In this document: positions 1 through 12,397 of the stretch, one piece after another
Position numbering within the stretch: position 1 is the stretch's first letter
Layout of the letters: the number at the start of each line of letters is the position of its first letter
Source: Echinococcus granulosus
Taxonomy: Eukaryota; Platyhelminthes; Cestoda; Cyclophyllidea; Taeniidae
Reading direction: 5' to 3'
NCBI RefSeq assembly: GCF_000524195.1
Contig: NW_020170555.1
Span: 1-64,000, forward strand
Length of the DNA stretch: 64,000 nt
The notes under the pieces: generated by a model
Told to the model about the DNA's origin: nothing
The model's database searches: none
The model's input: the letters and a program-made list of their open reading frames with translations, nothing else
Program-made: the position numbers and the translations under genes

Positions 1-315
1 GTTATCCATCCATCGCGGATTCATCCATCTATCCATCCTGGATCCAGCCATCTATCCATCCATCCATCCATCCATCCATCCATCCATCCCGTATTCATCT
101 ATCCATCCTGTGTTTATCCATACATCCATCCATTCTGTATCCATACAGCCATTCTGTATTGATCCATCCATCCATTCTTTTAGCCAACCATCCATTCATC
201 CTCTATTCATTCATCCATTTAGCTATCCATCCATCCAGCCATCCATCCATCCATCTGCCAATCCGATCCGCATCCATTTCATCCTCCTATCCATTCCGTA
301 TCCATCTATCCATCT
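1..315. repeat. (CATC)n microsatellite, degenerate
   Basis: A tetranucleotide array of CATC/ATCC units interrupted by short variants such as TTCATC and CTGTAT. It is purest around positions 50-90 and 230-250. Reading frames through it give Ser/His/Pro-rich repeats and are not genes. A short related patch recurs at about 1105-1125. Confidence 0.95.
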
Positions 316-1636
316 AATTCCCATGGCTACTCCTTTCTCTTTCCCCAACTGTTGCTTTGTTTGAACAAGGCTGTAGAAAAGAAAGTCTTAGGAGGACTCT
401 GATTATTAGGGGTATTGCTCCAGGCTTTCTTGACTTATTTTTTGCGCAAATACTGACACAGTATATTGGCAGACCGTGAGATGGAAAGTCTTTAGCCCTT
501 AGGTGTGGCGTCACAGTACCAAGGCACTTCATTTATGAATGTAGGGCGATAAATTAACACTGCGCTCATAAGTTACAGACTTCATTATTAACCCTCCACT
601 TGTCTTGCTTTCCTTAACCTTAGATTGGTGTAAAATGGAGCTGCTGGTTTAGAACAGTTGGAGACAAAGAGAGAGGGCAGTGAATCATGACTCTGGATGA
701 GGCGAAAAAGTGAATCGGTTCTTCCTCCTCTATATGGCGGTTTTTTTGAAGAAATAGGGAAGAAATGTGTACAAGCTTTGACGAAATCAGCTTAATTACA
801 AGCTAGGAAGCGAAGTAGATGACAGGAAAGGAATTCATCGCTTCTTAAAATCCCCCCTCCGCCTCAACCTCTCCATCCGCCCAACGCCTCGCTCTATCTT
901 GAGCCCATAATTTTCATTTGGCAATCCTTTTTAACACGACGATTAGGGAGGACTTCTAGGTGGATTGGACTGAAGTACTTCTCTGCTCTTGATGGCAAAA
1001 AAGACGGCGGATTCTGGCCACTGTAAACTACTTGGTACGAAAATCCGTCACCCTTCATCAGTGTTGCGGATCCACTAACATGCAATTAGAAATGCCAGAA
1101 TGCATCCATTCATCCATCCATCCTTTGATCTATGTAGATGGTGGCAGAATATAACTTCAATCCTACGATTTCGCCATTCATTACGCATTGATTTTGCCTC
1201 AAATCTTATGTGCGTCCTACACTACTTAATTACTCGGCGAAGAAATAAGTAGGCTAGGATAGTGAGTAAAACTTTGACCGTCTGAAGAAATATTCTTGTA
1301 GGCACAAACGCTCCATAAAACTGCACTTCTGTGGAAACCAAAAGAAAATCTAGCCCTGAAAACCTCTGTTTCTGTCACTCCCATTTGTCGCCTAATTTTC
1401 TCTTCAACTTCTCACATGATGATCGCGTGATTGTGAACTGCTCCTTACAGGAGACAGTGATAAACACAGTTTGGGGAAATATCTCCAGAAGAAGACAGAG
1501 ATAAGGATAAGTCGATGGCCTGCATCCGTTCTCTCCCTTACTTCTCGTCTTCTTCTCCAACATAGTATACGGCATAGGGCTCTCAAGGGGGCGTACTTTC
1601 TTGTCCCGTGATGATGACTCCTGCCTGTTTCTTGAG
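316..1636. other. Non-coding stretch before the first TCF exon
   Basis: I see no supported exon or RNA gene. If the TCF gene continues upstream this is intron. No stretch encodes the acidic beta-catenin-binding region expected at a TCF N-terminus. Confidence 0.5.
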
Positions 1637-1714
1637 GAGGATTTTTCCCTGTTCTGCTCCCTCACCTCTTCTACGTGCCATACAACAGCTTTTTGCCTCA
1701 CCGTTGTCACAAAG
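1637..1714 (+). CDS. Tentative short upstream TCF exon
   Basis: In the phase needed by the next exon this stretch reads Pro/Tyr/Phe-rich sequence ([13 protein letters not shown]) and ends at a good donor, AAAG|GTAAAC. The acceptor is weak: AG at 1635-1636 or 1638-1639, after an in-frame TGA that caps the exon. The following intron would be 126 bp. It has no recognisable domain, and could be intron sequence that happens to stay open. Confidence 0.35.
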
Positions 1715-4700
1715 GTAAACTCGCATAGACCTCACCTCACATCCGACCGGTGGTTAAAAATGGCCCTGGAAGAAAAAAGCACTGCAGAGCAGGGGGGTAG
1801 CATTGATAATTCACTTTTTTTCCTGCTCTTCTCCTTCCAGGTGCACCCGGTTTCCAGCCAAATGCCTGGGGATGTCCACAATCTCATGCTACCTGCTCCG
1901 TGGATTCAATTGGCCATCTGAGGAAGGAAAAATACTACCAGGCTTCTTACTACGATGAGACTGCGAGGTCATTTTCAGCTGCCGCTGCAGTAGCAGCTGT
2001 AGCCGCTGCTGCCTACATCAGTTCTTCCAATGCGGTCGGCTCTTCAGGCTACTTTCCTGATGCCAAGTCCCTCAAATATGAGCCTACGATGGAGGGTGAA
2101 AAGGCTGTCACCAGCCTACAGGAGGGTAATAGGTAAGGCAATAACACAGTCTGTCTACCTGACAAGTTGGCTTCCACATGTCTAACTACTTGTAGGTGGA
2201 TGTTGTCTAGATGCTGACAGACTTCTAAAAGAAAAAAAAACTGAAATCACTTGTCTGATAGAGGAGGATATGAAAGTTCACCATATCAAACCTGTTACCT
2301 CACCAATTAAAAGGCTGTATCACACTATTGTCAACTTCTCTCCTTTGGCACGACTCATTTGTTTAAAATAATCACAGCTAGTGAGAAGCTAAATCAGAAC
2401 AAATATTTTAAGTTCAATCGATTTCTTGCAGATTTTTAATGGACGCTTAACGCAATTAAGTAGCAGGCAGCGCTCCGCTTAGAGCAGTATTTTTTACTGT
2501 ATAATATACCCAGCGAGAACAATGGACTAGGTCAATTTCAGGGTCTTAGACACATCTGAATAATCACAGGTAAAAACGAGATGTTTACATCGTCAGTAAA
2601 GTTTACTCTGCCGTGAGAGCAAGCACCGACTTGTCAGTTTGACCGACCATGAAGTTTTGACTGTTGGGGAGGTGGGCCATTAGTTCAACCCATGTGATTC
2701 TATGAGAAAAACACACTTTGATAAAGAGATAGCCTAATTAAGAGTTCTGTTAAAACACCCATTTGGTAAGCTAAAATCCTCAGAAATAAGTGGTATGTGT
2801 GGCCTGAGCGGCGTTTGTTATCTGATAGAAGTAAATGAGTAGGGAGGGCGAAAAATGCTGCCTTCTCCCTACCAGTAGACTATGCGACTTCTTTTAGTCT
2901 TAACGGCTGACTCGCCACACCACAGCGTTGTATTTGCAAACACAAATCCATCTCCTGATTGAAAACAAAAACTTGTCCCTTTATTCTGTAAAGAAAAGTT
3001 ATCAAAGTGACTGTCTAGCCAGTGGGATTCCCACTTTAAAGTGGTATTTGAGTGGTGAAGAGGGAAGTTTGTTGTGCTTTTTTATAAAGTGGGTTAAGGC
3101 CGGTTATGAAGTGGTAACGCCAAGGTGCCAGACTGAGATTAATACCCCAGAAAACCTCTTTAAATGTCATTCGTTTTTCTCTTCGGCTCAAGTGCTCTAG
3201 TGCGCCGTGGCACTACTGCAAAATAGGAGGACGTTTTCTGCCAGCATGATCAAATAAATCCAACTTTTTATTTAAAAATCATTGATTACTTGGTTTTAAA
3301 ATAACACGAGATGCTCTATCTAGGCCTCTTCATCATAAAAACCCAACTTTCAAGTAACTAGAAGATGCTGGCATGTGGTTTTGTGGTATGGCTCAAAACA
3401 ATAACTTGTTGTAACTCGTGAGGAGGACCCGTCAAATGCATGGCACAAGCATAGATGGATATGCGTCAGCCTATTTTGCACAACAGCCTCCTCCTCCTCC
3501 CCCTCCTCCCCCTCCCTCCTCCTCCTCCTCCTCCTCACTACACTACACTACGCGTCCCCATTGATAATGTTTCCGTATTGACCTGCTGATAGGAAAATTC
3601 GGCAATTTTCAACACGACTAATGGTGAAGCGATCGGATTGTACCTGCATCAACTGGAAGGGTAATGACGGAAGAAAATCTAGTAGCTGCCCTACGCTATG
3701 TATCGACGACAATCAGCTTCCTAGACTTCATCACCTCTTCATTCACCTTGTAAAAGCATAACACTGATGGGTGCATAAAAAATGCTTCGGTATTCCATCT
3801 AGAATGCAGGAGAGACACTTTCACCCACATCCCCTGTATTCAGCAGATTATATTTTTTCATGTGATGGTGGTCACCTTTTCTCGACAAATGCATTGCACA
3901 CTCGCACGATTACATAAGAAGCAGAATAGATAATTGGGAAACAAAGACAAGGTGATATAAAGGAGGTTGACTAGAAGTATATTTATTTCTAGCTTCTTGA
4001 GACAAAGCGTTACGGGGAGGTAGGATTCGCACCAAGTTTTTGTTCCGTTAGTTTGATAGAAATAATAGATTAGAACAGTGATGATTTCAATAAATGAGCC
4101 GCTTTCCAGAAACTGTCTATAATTACCCAAGTTCCATCATACAAACTGTTAAAAATTTGTAAGGCTATATTACTCAGATATTTGGTTTAATATAGCCTAC
4201 CAGACAGGGTTTGCACTTAGAAATAAAAGCATATTTCCACACCGTGTCCCATTTATGCAAAATTAAATGATTTTTGACTCGATTTACTAAACTTGATCGA
4301 ATACGAAGTTCCCAGACCTGCATTTGCTTTCGTAGAAACCTGGGATTTGATTTGAAAATCTGGCGAGGTCGCAAATGTGTTGCTGTTTGGTTTACTAAAA
4401 ATACTTTGTAATAAACTGGAATAAATGAAGTAAGACCTCTAGGAAACACCTACAGTATAAAACATTTTTTCCGACCTTGCTGTTTCATTGCCTTTGAAAC
4501 CCACCACTATTCCCTAAAGTTTTTAAAATTGGCAAATTCTTAGAATAAAAAATAAATGGCTTTTTGTATAATTCAGAATGTTTTTCGGAAGCATTTAGCC
4601 CTTATTTACTCTCTTTTTTGATGCGCGATCCCTCATTTAAATCCTGTCAGACGTTAAGCGTTTGATATCGGCTAGTAATAAAATATTGCGAAAAGAGTTG

Positions 4701-6701
4701 CCATGAGCTATTCGTCATAGTAACTCACTAACAGATTTTGACAACAGAGATCAGGCGAGACAGTGTGTGCGTCTGTGTGTCAAAACATGATAATTCATAA
4801 GCTGCCAAATTTCTGCATACGCTCTGTGTTGCTCTCTCTCTCTCAATCATCATCTCCCCACTTTGATTGGCTCATGCAGAAGAGGATACACAATGTGATG
4901 ATGATTGCATAGGCGCCTGACTTTGAAGTGAGTTTTATACATTTCGGTAATCCTGATAGATAGCCCCCCCGCGCTCAAGCAGTACACCTTCATGTCTTTC
5001 AGCATCTACAAGACCGGATTTCCTGCTCCTAATGCAGAGCCCTTTGTTTGCACTGCAAAATCCATGAATCTTGTCACACCAACACCAGTGTCTCCTGCTC
5101 CTGAGGCTCATTCCAATCCTGTTCATTTTCTCTCCAACTTGACGGAAATTGCAAATGGCTCCAACAATAACAGTTCCTCCAAATTTCCGCCTTTTGTGAA
5201 CGGTTCAAAAAATCACCGGTGCGGAAAGAGCTATTCACCACAGAATCAGTCTTGTGCCTTGGTCTCGACCATTTCCGATTCAATCACTTCAACTTCAACA
5301 CCGGCTCGTAAGAGGGCCGATAAGTCGCCAGCTCACGTCAAGAAACCCCTGAATGCCTTTATGCTTTTCATGAAAGAGATGAGGGCCAAAGTTGTAGCTG
5401 AGTGCACCATGAAGGAGTCCGCTGCAATCAATCAAATTCTCGGCAGAAAATGGCATGCTCTACCGCACGAAGAGCAGGCGAAATTCTACGAAATGGCAAG
5501 GAAAGAGAAGGAACTTCATCAACGGATGTATCCAGGATGGTCGGCGAGAGATAATTACGCATATCATGCAAAACGACGGAAAAATAGATGCCGATACCGG
5601 GCGTACAATAACCCTGAGACACATGGAGAACAACAGAAGCCGATGAAGGAAGTCACATCACCCCTTAGCAGTCAGGAACTTGTGTTGAAAGAGCAGCCGA
5701 CTATTAATCTACCGAGTACAGGATCCATTGGACTTGGTGGTATGCTAAGAGGCTCTGCGTTCTACCGAAGTCCATTTGCTATCGGTCAAATGGCTTACGG
5801 TGGTAGGGGTGCAGGTGAACAGTGCTGCAATCCGGCTGAAGACAACATGGCTTATTTCAGTTCCATAGATCGACACCAACAACAGAGTTACAAAGACCAA
5901 CAACGGCAACAGCAGCAGCAGGCTCAACAGTCCTTTCAGCTGAATATCCAACAGACGGAGTCGAGTTGTGGTGAGCTTCTGTTAGGATTAACTGTTTTGA
6001 ACAGAATAAATAAACGAATTTTATGTGATGTCAACCACGGCTAATTGAAAGGTATGGATCAACATATTGCCTTTTTTCCAGACCTCTTAGTAATTTGACT
6101 TAGCTGCAAAAAGTAAATTACCATTGTCTAAGCTTTTAGTGGAAAACTTTACGCTCTCTGACGACCTCTAAATCAACTTTCACTTTCCGGTTAGACATTT
6201 TTTCTCATTTTAGGTGTGAAGGAGGAGTGTAAGACACGTCAACCTTGGTCCTTCTCCGAATGTATTGACCCCATTTCCACAGCCAACAATTTTAACCCCT
6301 CAACTAGCTGGCTTCTCAGCAATAATCAGCATCCTCAATCAGCCTACGACACTATTTCATCAGCCTCCACATCACCATGGTCACAAACTCATCAACAACT
6401 TGAAGATCGCTTTCAGCGTCAAATTTCCCAACCAAATTGCACAGGTCATCCCGGCCACTACTCGACGCCTCCCTATAACCCCAATGGAAGCTTTGATTAC
6501 CGATATGCTGAGCTAAATCCCACCTACATATCAGCGCACAAGGCACCACCAGTGACGTTAGAAAATGATCCGTCCTTGAAATCCACCCCTTCTTATGATT
6601 CCGCACCTTCAAAACTACCATTGTTCCATCCGGGGTATGAGGAGCCCAGATGTGGGGATGGCACTTCTACTGAGACCATTTATGGATTTCCTTCATCTTG
6701 A
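1637..6701 (+). CDS. TCF/LEF family HMG-box transcription factor (pangolin-like), 3' part of gene
   Basis: Nuclear effector of canonical Wnt signalling: family members bind DNA through one HMG box and recruit beta-catenin or Groucho. Proposed exons are 1637-1714 (tentative), 1841-2132, 4964-5970 and 6214-6701, and phases join throughout. The HMG box is at about 5337-5590 and runs from [20 protein letters not shown] to [10 protein letters not shown] followed by the basic tail AKRRKNR, which is diagnostic of TCF/LEF rather than SOX. Ala-rich and Tyr/Ser-rich sequence precedes the box; a Gln-rich stretch and a Ser/Pro/Tyr-rich tail follow it. The N-terminal beta-catenin-binding region is not in view, so the gene probably begins outside the window. 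A full C-clamp is missing. The family call is very secure; the exact paralogue is not. Confidence 0.9.
1841..2132 (+). CDS. TCF exon with Tyr/Ala-rich linker
   Basis: The acceptor is strong (CTCCTTCCAG|GT) and the donor is AATAG|GTAAGG. Read with two leading bases, it gives [10 protein letters not shown], then a [10 protein letters not shown] segment and an Ala tract, ending [13 protein letters not shown]. The phase (2 nt left over) matches the HMG exon. It belongs to the low-complexity linker before the HMG box; the function of that linker is not readable from sequence. Confidence 0.7.
2133..4963 (+). other. TCF intron (2.8 kb)
   Basis: Runs from GTAAGG to the acceptor before the HMG exon. 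It contains a pyrimidine (TCC)n tract at 3487-3536 and no supported exon. The acceptor may instead be at 5001-5002. Confidence 0.6.
3487..3536. repeat. (TCC)n / (CCT)n microsatellite
   Basis: Nearly pure trinucleotide pyrimidine tract with a few CCC interruptions, inside the TCF intron. The open frames through it (poly-Glu/Arg on the other strand) are low-complexity shadows. Confidence 0.9.
4964..5970 (+). CDS. TCF exon with HMG box
   Basis: The main coding exon. The HMG box fills about 5337-5580 and carries the family motifs [25 protein letters not shown] and WSARDNY, then the basic tail KRRKNR and CRYRAY, which looks like the first few residues of a C-clamp. The rest is Ser/Gly-rich and then Gln-rich ([11 protein letters not shown]). 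It ends AGTTGTG|GTGAGC, leaving one base. Two acceptors give the same frame: after AG at 4962-4963, or the better pyrimidine tract TGTCTTTCAG at 4993-5002. Stop-free sequence continues to 6044 if the donor is not used, which would give a shorter alternative C-terminus. Confidence 0.88.
6214..6701 (+). CDS. TCF terminal coding exon
   Basis: Acceptor TCTCATTTTAG|GT; the two leading bases complete the codon left by the HMG exon. It codes 161 residues, Ser/Pro/Tyr/His-rich, ending ETIYGFPSS and TGA. There is no C-clamp here either. Composition fits the disordered C-terminal tail of TCF proteins. It could alternatively be skipped if transcripts read through the upstream donor. Confidence 0.8.
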
Positions 6702-6901
6702 TGTCTAAATTTCTCGCTAAATCCCAGCCGCATTTCTATGTATTCTCATTTAAAGAAATATTTTTTTCAATACCCTATAACAAAGGCGTAATGGGAAAAC
6801 GCCAACCTGGAAGCCACTCAAGAATCCACAGGTAGGATTTAAATGTTAGGGCTGACATGACCTTGGATTAATTAGCCTCGGCAAAGTCTATTGTAATGAA
6901 A

Positions 6902-6907
6902 AATAAA
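6902..6907 (+). terminator. Candidate poly(A) signal of TCF gene
   Basis: AATAAA, 201 bases after the TCF stop codon; a second AATAAA lies at 6967-6972. Either could end the transcript. Confidence 0.4.
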
Positions 6908-6972
6908 ATGTCAACCAAATGCCAAATTTCAAACACTGTACAAGGTGAGCTATGTAGTTTGTGCGTAATAAA

Positions 6973-9900
6973 GTGACACTCATGCTTGGCAGGTCATTTA
7001 ATTAGCCGCAAGTATATTTAAAAAACAACCCAACATTTGTTTTGTTTAAAAATAAATCCTTAGGGGCTTCAATAATTGCCACTTTAATTTAAGGGAGGTG
7101 TTTGGAAATTAAAGGTCAGACTTTAATTCACTTGCTGTAATTTTAGCAGTTCGCATAACTCTTTGTTACCGTGATTTTAGCCGCTCTCGTTAGATTAGTT
7201 TTTACTGAAAGAAATTTAAACAGATGAAACATGAGTCATGTAAGCTACTTGGTTATAAAATTGCTTGCAAATTTCCTCAAATTAGGTTGGGAATGAAAGT
7301 GACACGTGCGCAATGTCTTATCCTAAAAACTTGAAACGTAAAATTGCAAAATGGCATTTATTAAATGTGGTAATAGGGATGGCAAACAGATACAACTCTA
7401 AATGAGCGCCTAAATCACCATCTTTCTTCTCTTAATAAATTATTCAGTAAATAACGCCGCAATGTTACATGCAAATCAAAATGCTCGGAATCATTTTGAA
7501 ATAATGGCTTTTATGTTTTCCTGTCGTTTCTTTTGGAACGGTGTTTCGATTGAGACCTCATACAGAAACTGATAGAACTCAAAAAGGGCTTTTTCGTAGG
7601 AATCCGTTAAAAAATTCCTCTGACTTCTTCCTGAGGACATGATGGATTGACATCTTTTGGGAAGATGACTGTAAAATTAAACGAAACGATATCACTTCAA
7701 CTTGTTAACCGACTTGTGGTGATTAAAAAGATCACAAGGTTAAAACAGATACCGTGTTGTCTCGGGTGCTTACTGTTGTCTCCTCCTCTCTTTTGGCCGC
7801 CACTACTACTATTTTATTAGCGGCAGTGTAAGACAAAATTCATCAGGATGGCGAAGTTTTGTGAAGTTTGATAGTCAGTCTGGATGATGTACTTCAGAAA
7901 CCCTGTTTCTCATATTACTTACCTTTAGTAGGAGCATTTATGTGAAGACAGCATGAAAAAAGGGATTGTCTCACCATGGAAGTTATTAAAATCATGTCAT
8001 CTATTTGTTAAATCCCCATCTCAACAGATTATTGAATGCTCCGCAGAACTTCATCTTCGCGAGATTGCCAGAAGTTAATGCAGTTTTGGTCGCTCTTCTG
8101 TTGTGCGTCCTCGTAGATTTGGTCACTTACTAGGGTCATGTAGGCTTAACATTCTGACCAACGTGGCATCCAGTATGAAGGTGTGATAAGACGTACCAGC
8201 ATAAATGTTTATCATTAATGTTCGGAAGATCTTGGAGGTAGCAGGCCTGAACAAGGCTTGCTGATGTCCAAAAAGTGGCCTCATCAAAGGGATCGATAAG
8301 CCTGCATAAGGCGCTATAAGGAGTAATCAAATAAGTGGATACTATTTCGTATAACATAGATAAACTAAATCCACTTTTTCTTGAAAAGCTATGGGGAGAC
8401 CTGCCCTCCATTTTGCCCTTAAGTCCTAACTCTCTGGTCTGCTTCTCATGTGATCGCGTGTTGACATAGTGCCACCTCCAAAAGGAGGTGGCTATTACCA
8501 TTTAGAGTAGTGTCATCAGGAGAATGAGGATAAGAATGAGAGTCTTATCCTACCTATCCACCTACCTCCTTGCGTCTCCATCCCTTTTCTCTTCTCATAT
8601 ATATTATAAGGTCTTCTGATGGGAAAGTTTTGCGGTGAGGTGGGTTACGAGGTAGGGAAATGACTATAGGCAGAGTACTTTCTTCCAGCTCATCGTCTAT
8701 TCCTAACTTTCCCAGGAGGAGGAGGAGGAGGAGGAGGAGGAATCTTGCTCGGTTTAAGCAAGAAGTCTCACCGACGTCTAGGTTTTGGGACAAAGGTAGG
8801 TGATATTTGCTGTTAGATTTCCTTGTTTTTCGTTTAATTTGTTAATAACTGGAATTTTTCTTCTTCTAAATTAAAAAATTCATAATTCTTAATACTTCTG
8901 CTTCATGGAACAGTAAACTACCGTGCCATTCATGCGAGATAATCCTTTTTTAATTAGGTTCCTCACAAAGTGGTTGATCAAAGTAGAGCGTGTGATGTCG
9001 TTCCGCCTTTTAATTAATTGAGGGGGAAACAGGGAAAACCATTTTATAAGAGTTGACGACAAAATCATTTTAACAGCACCTTGTCTGTTCTTGGAGAAGC
9101 GCGAATAATTTGAGGGTAGAGCATAATCCCCGGTAAGTGCCACACGTCAGAGACGCCGAGTCTTACGTCTTCATTTGACATAACGACAGTCTCCAATATT
9201 TACACAAGCAAACATGAAAAACGGTTCACCTACAGGAATTGCCTCTCTACTTGAGGTGGTTTGTGGTCACTGATGAGGGTGATACACTTATGTGAGCTTT
9301 CTGGTGCAGTAACTCCATGCATGAGGGTGTTGGTGTTTCTTTGCAAAAGAAAGGAAAGTACAATTCGAAGTCTCTTATGCTCTCGCAATTTAACACCAGG
9401 GAAGCAGCAATCAGCTTTATCACTGCAAACTTTAAGGTTTTTTTCTGACTATGCGGAAGCAAAGTACTCCTAGGAGGGAATGACTTTAAGGGGAGAACGA
9501 CAGCCCGATTACTTCTACACCGTCCACCATGAGCAAATTTAACCTGTCTTTAAAATAGACTTCATCAATACTTTTCAGAGTAACAGTTACCACCTCTTTA
9601 TTTCCTTTGGGTAATCACATAATTGAAGGCAAGAACAGGAGTGATACAAAAAAGGAGGCATAAGGAGTTGGTACTTCTGGGGTCCTTAAGAGCTGGTGCC
9701 TCGTCGGGTAGTGAAGAGTGACCCATTGAGACTTTAGGGATTTCGAAAAATAAAATATTTTAGGGATTCTCCCATAGTCATCTAACTTAGGTTGAAAAAA
9801 ATTAATTATGTTTTATTTGTTTCCAGTGGGTGCCACATCGTCATGAAAGCAATCAGGTGCGATGCACTAATGCTCACGGGAAATAGCAGTAGCACAATAA

Positions 9901-10700
9901 AAGGAATTAAACAATTTTTCTTTCATCGGTGCAGAGTGGAAGGATATTGACCCTTCATTCACCTAAATAAAAAACAATGGATTTATATAGGGTGACAGAT
10001 CGGCGTCGCAAACAGAAAAGGACCTTGAAGAATATTTCAATAAAAGCAGTAAAAAGAGTTTGGGACAAAACAGGCTGTTTTATTTGAGAACTTTCCATTT
10101 AATCTTTGTGGTATTTATCTATTCATACAAATATCAGGGTTTCATAACTTACCTCTAAAGAAAAAAAGAAGATTGTTTTTAAAATAAATAAAAAACTAAA
10201 GGTTGCTTGCTGAAATTAAAAAAATACCCGGCTATAAGACATGTTTCTTTATTACAAATTTAAGGTGCTCATGCATTAAAGACCAAGCTATGCCATTTAA
10301 TCGAATATGGCACATTTAAAGCAATTCCAAAGTGAAATGTGTATTTTGCATGCCTTTAACATCCCGAGGCCTCTCTAAAAATGAGAGAAGACGTAATACC
10401 TGAGCTTAAAATGCACTTTGGAAGTGTAAAAGGTCTAAGTTGCATGGCCACCCCTTTGGCATCTTTATACCAGTCCCGTTAACAGCTCCATAACAAAATA
10501 CTTTAAACAATCCACAATTAATATCACTTCAAATGTAAGTACCTCTCCCACAGAACACAGGACTGTGGTTTCTACCGGGGGCAGAGGCCTCTTTTAACCC
10601 TCTCTTTGGGGATGTTACAGAATCCCTCATTAGCAGTGTGTGCCCTTATTCCACCACAATTTTTCCTTATTTCACTCACTCTCACAACCTTCTTTAACGC
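6973..10700. other. Spacer between TCF and EIF3G
   Basis: AT-rich sequence with no exon I can support on either strand. It holds a (GGA)n tract at 8715-8741. The missing first exon of EIF3G may lie here or nearer the gene, but I could not find a Met-initiated segment resembling the eIF3g N-terminus (SWAD-type motif). Confidence 0.5.
8715..8741. repeat. (GGA)n microsatellite
   Basis: Nine uninterrupted GGA units. Confidence 0.95.
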
Positions 10701-11565
10701 CTATTGTATTTCTTGAAGACTAAAGTACTTACGATTCTAGGCTAATATGTACATTTTTGACAATCTATAGGGATGGGGCTAATGGTTTGGCCTGCAGGCC
10801 AGCCCACTCGGAGAAGGCACAATGACAGGCCACTGAAGTTGGAGCATTATCAAACACGATAACTGAGTAAACAACTAACGTATTGCACAACCCCTGCTCT
10901 TTTAAACGTTGACCTCCAGCGCTGCCCTAGGTCATTGTCTAGACTCACACATCACAACTTAATCCGTGCTCTAAAACACCAACGATCCAACCATGCCAAT
11001 CATTGAGACTCCAAGCGACTGACAAGTCAGCTATTTGCAGTGCCACTTATCCATTCTGGCATTTTCACTGGATTTGGAGTCTCGTCCTGCATGGGAACTG
11101 TAGTGGAGAAGGGAAAATTCGCTCACCATCACACATGACCATTGCTATTCCTGGGATTGCTAGCCCAAATGCAGGGCCATGTAACAAGGGACGGGAATGA
11201 TCGTAGTTTTACGGGAGTAAAGCAGCTACCCAAGGTGGACGCCATTTTTAGTACGCCTGTTAGGGCTTTTCACTGATTTGCCCATCCACAGCATGTATGC
11301 TGCTTTTGTACCGCAAAAATTATTAAACTGGCAGTGGAAATCAGGATAGGTGTCCTTTGGGATCAGATTTGCTCTTTACTATTGCCAACAAATGTTCTGA
11401 CAAAAAACTTGCCTAAATAGGAAATAACATATAATGCTTAAGCAAAATGTTTCTATTCAACATGCGTTGAGCTTAGAGCTAATTAAGTGGTCTGGAGGCC
11501 ACCCAATTCAGCCAAGTATCTCGTCACCAAACCTGAGAGTTAATAAATCAACCAATGTTTTATAG
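10701..11565 (-). mobile_element. TRIM-like LTR element, copy 1
   Basis: Two ~187-bp direct terminal repeats (about 10701-10887 and 11379-11565) flank a ~490-bp interior without a plausible retroviral-type ORF. The same layout, inverted, occurs at 40428-41553, and the interiors align along their length (for example CCTGCATGGGAACTGTA near 11088 on this strand). Read on the minus strand, one repeat starts TGCAATACG after a purine-rich AGGGGTTG, like a 3' LTR after a polypurine tract. The primer-binding region is degraded. The size fits a terminal-repeat retrotransposon in miniature: non-autonomous and old. Confidence 0.7.
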
Positions 11566-12397
11566 TTGTACCTTCGCTGCAAAACCGGACATCCAGTCCA
11601 TTCCAGCAGTTCTACTATTTTCTGCATGTCAACAATACGTGTTTTGTCCGAAAGGCTAAAAATTCATGCTACCTGGCGGAGGTAGAAAGGCGGAGACCTA
11701 AGTGCTTGTAAAGTCAAGAATTACAAGTAAAACAAGGAATCAAGGGAAAACATGCCCAAAATATTATGAACAAATATAGTCCTCATGTTCAAGTTCCTGC
11801 ACAAAGAAACTCAGAAAAGCACATATAGCGAAAAATTGGAGTACCAATATTTGTCAAAATAGTTCTTGATTTTACGAAAAGGATTGTTTTTTTTTCTAAC
11901 ATAAAGTTAAGGGAATACAAAACTTCGTGTTTTATCGAGAGTTCAGTAATTGTTGGATACCCATCGAACTGCCTGCAAGAATTACCATAAAAGACATGTG
12001 TTCATAACCAGGATGAAAAAAGCAGCACCAACTTTCGCTTTACGTATATTGGTGTTAAAAATCGTTATTGTTTGCAGATGCATTGTTACAGTAGTGTCAA
12101 TATTAAATTTCAGCTCTGATTGGCTAGAGTGTCACGGTTCTTACTTGACGTAGCCCGCATTATCTCGGAATGACCAAAGGGTCCGTTCCTGTTCATACTC
12201 TGTTGAATTTTTGGTTTACGAGTGTGCTGAATCTAGCATGTTTTTTTTGCAAATTGCTTTCGTTTCCCTAGTAGCCTTATTTTCAGACGATATACGAATT
12301 TCTCACCACTACGACTCTGTTGGACACTTTATTAGCTTTGCTCAACCTGGGGTATGCAACCAGTGTTTAACTTTGCTTTCTATTTCTTTTTGTCAAG
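11566..12397 (+). other. Region upstream of first recognised EIF3G exon
   Basis: AT-rich. No recognisable promoter core or eIF3g N-terminal coding segment, although one is required just upstream or within a few kilobases. Confidence 0.4.

Noticed and set aside
1..315. Ser/His/Ile/Pro-repeat peptide from the first 364 bases
   Set aside because: Translation of a tetranucleotide microsatellite.
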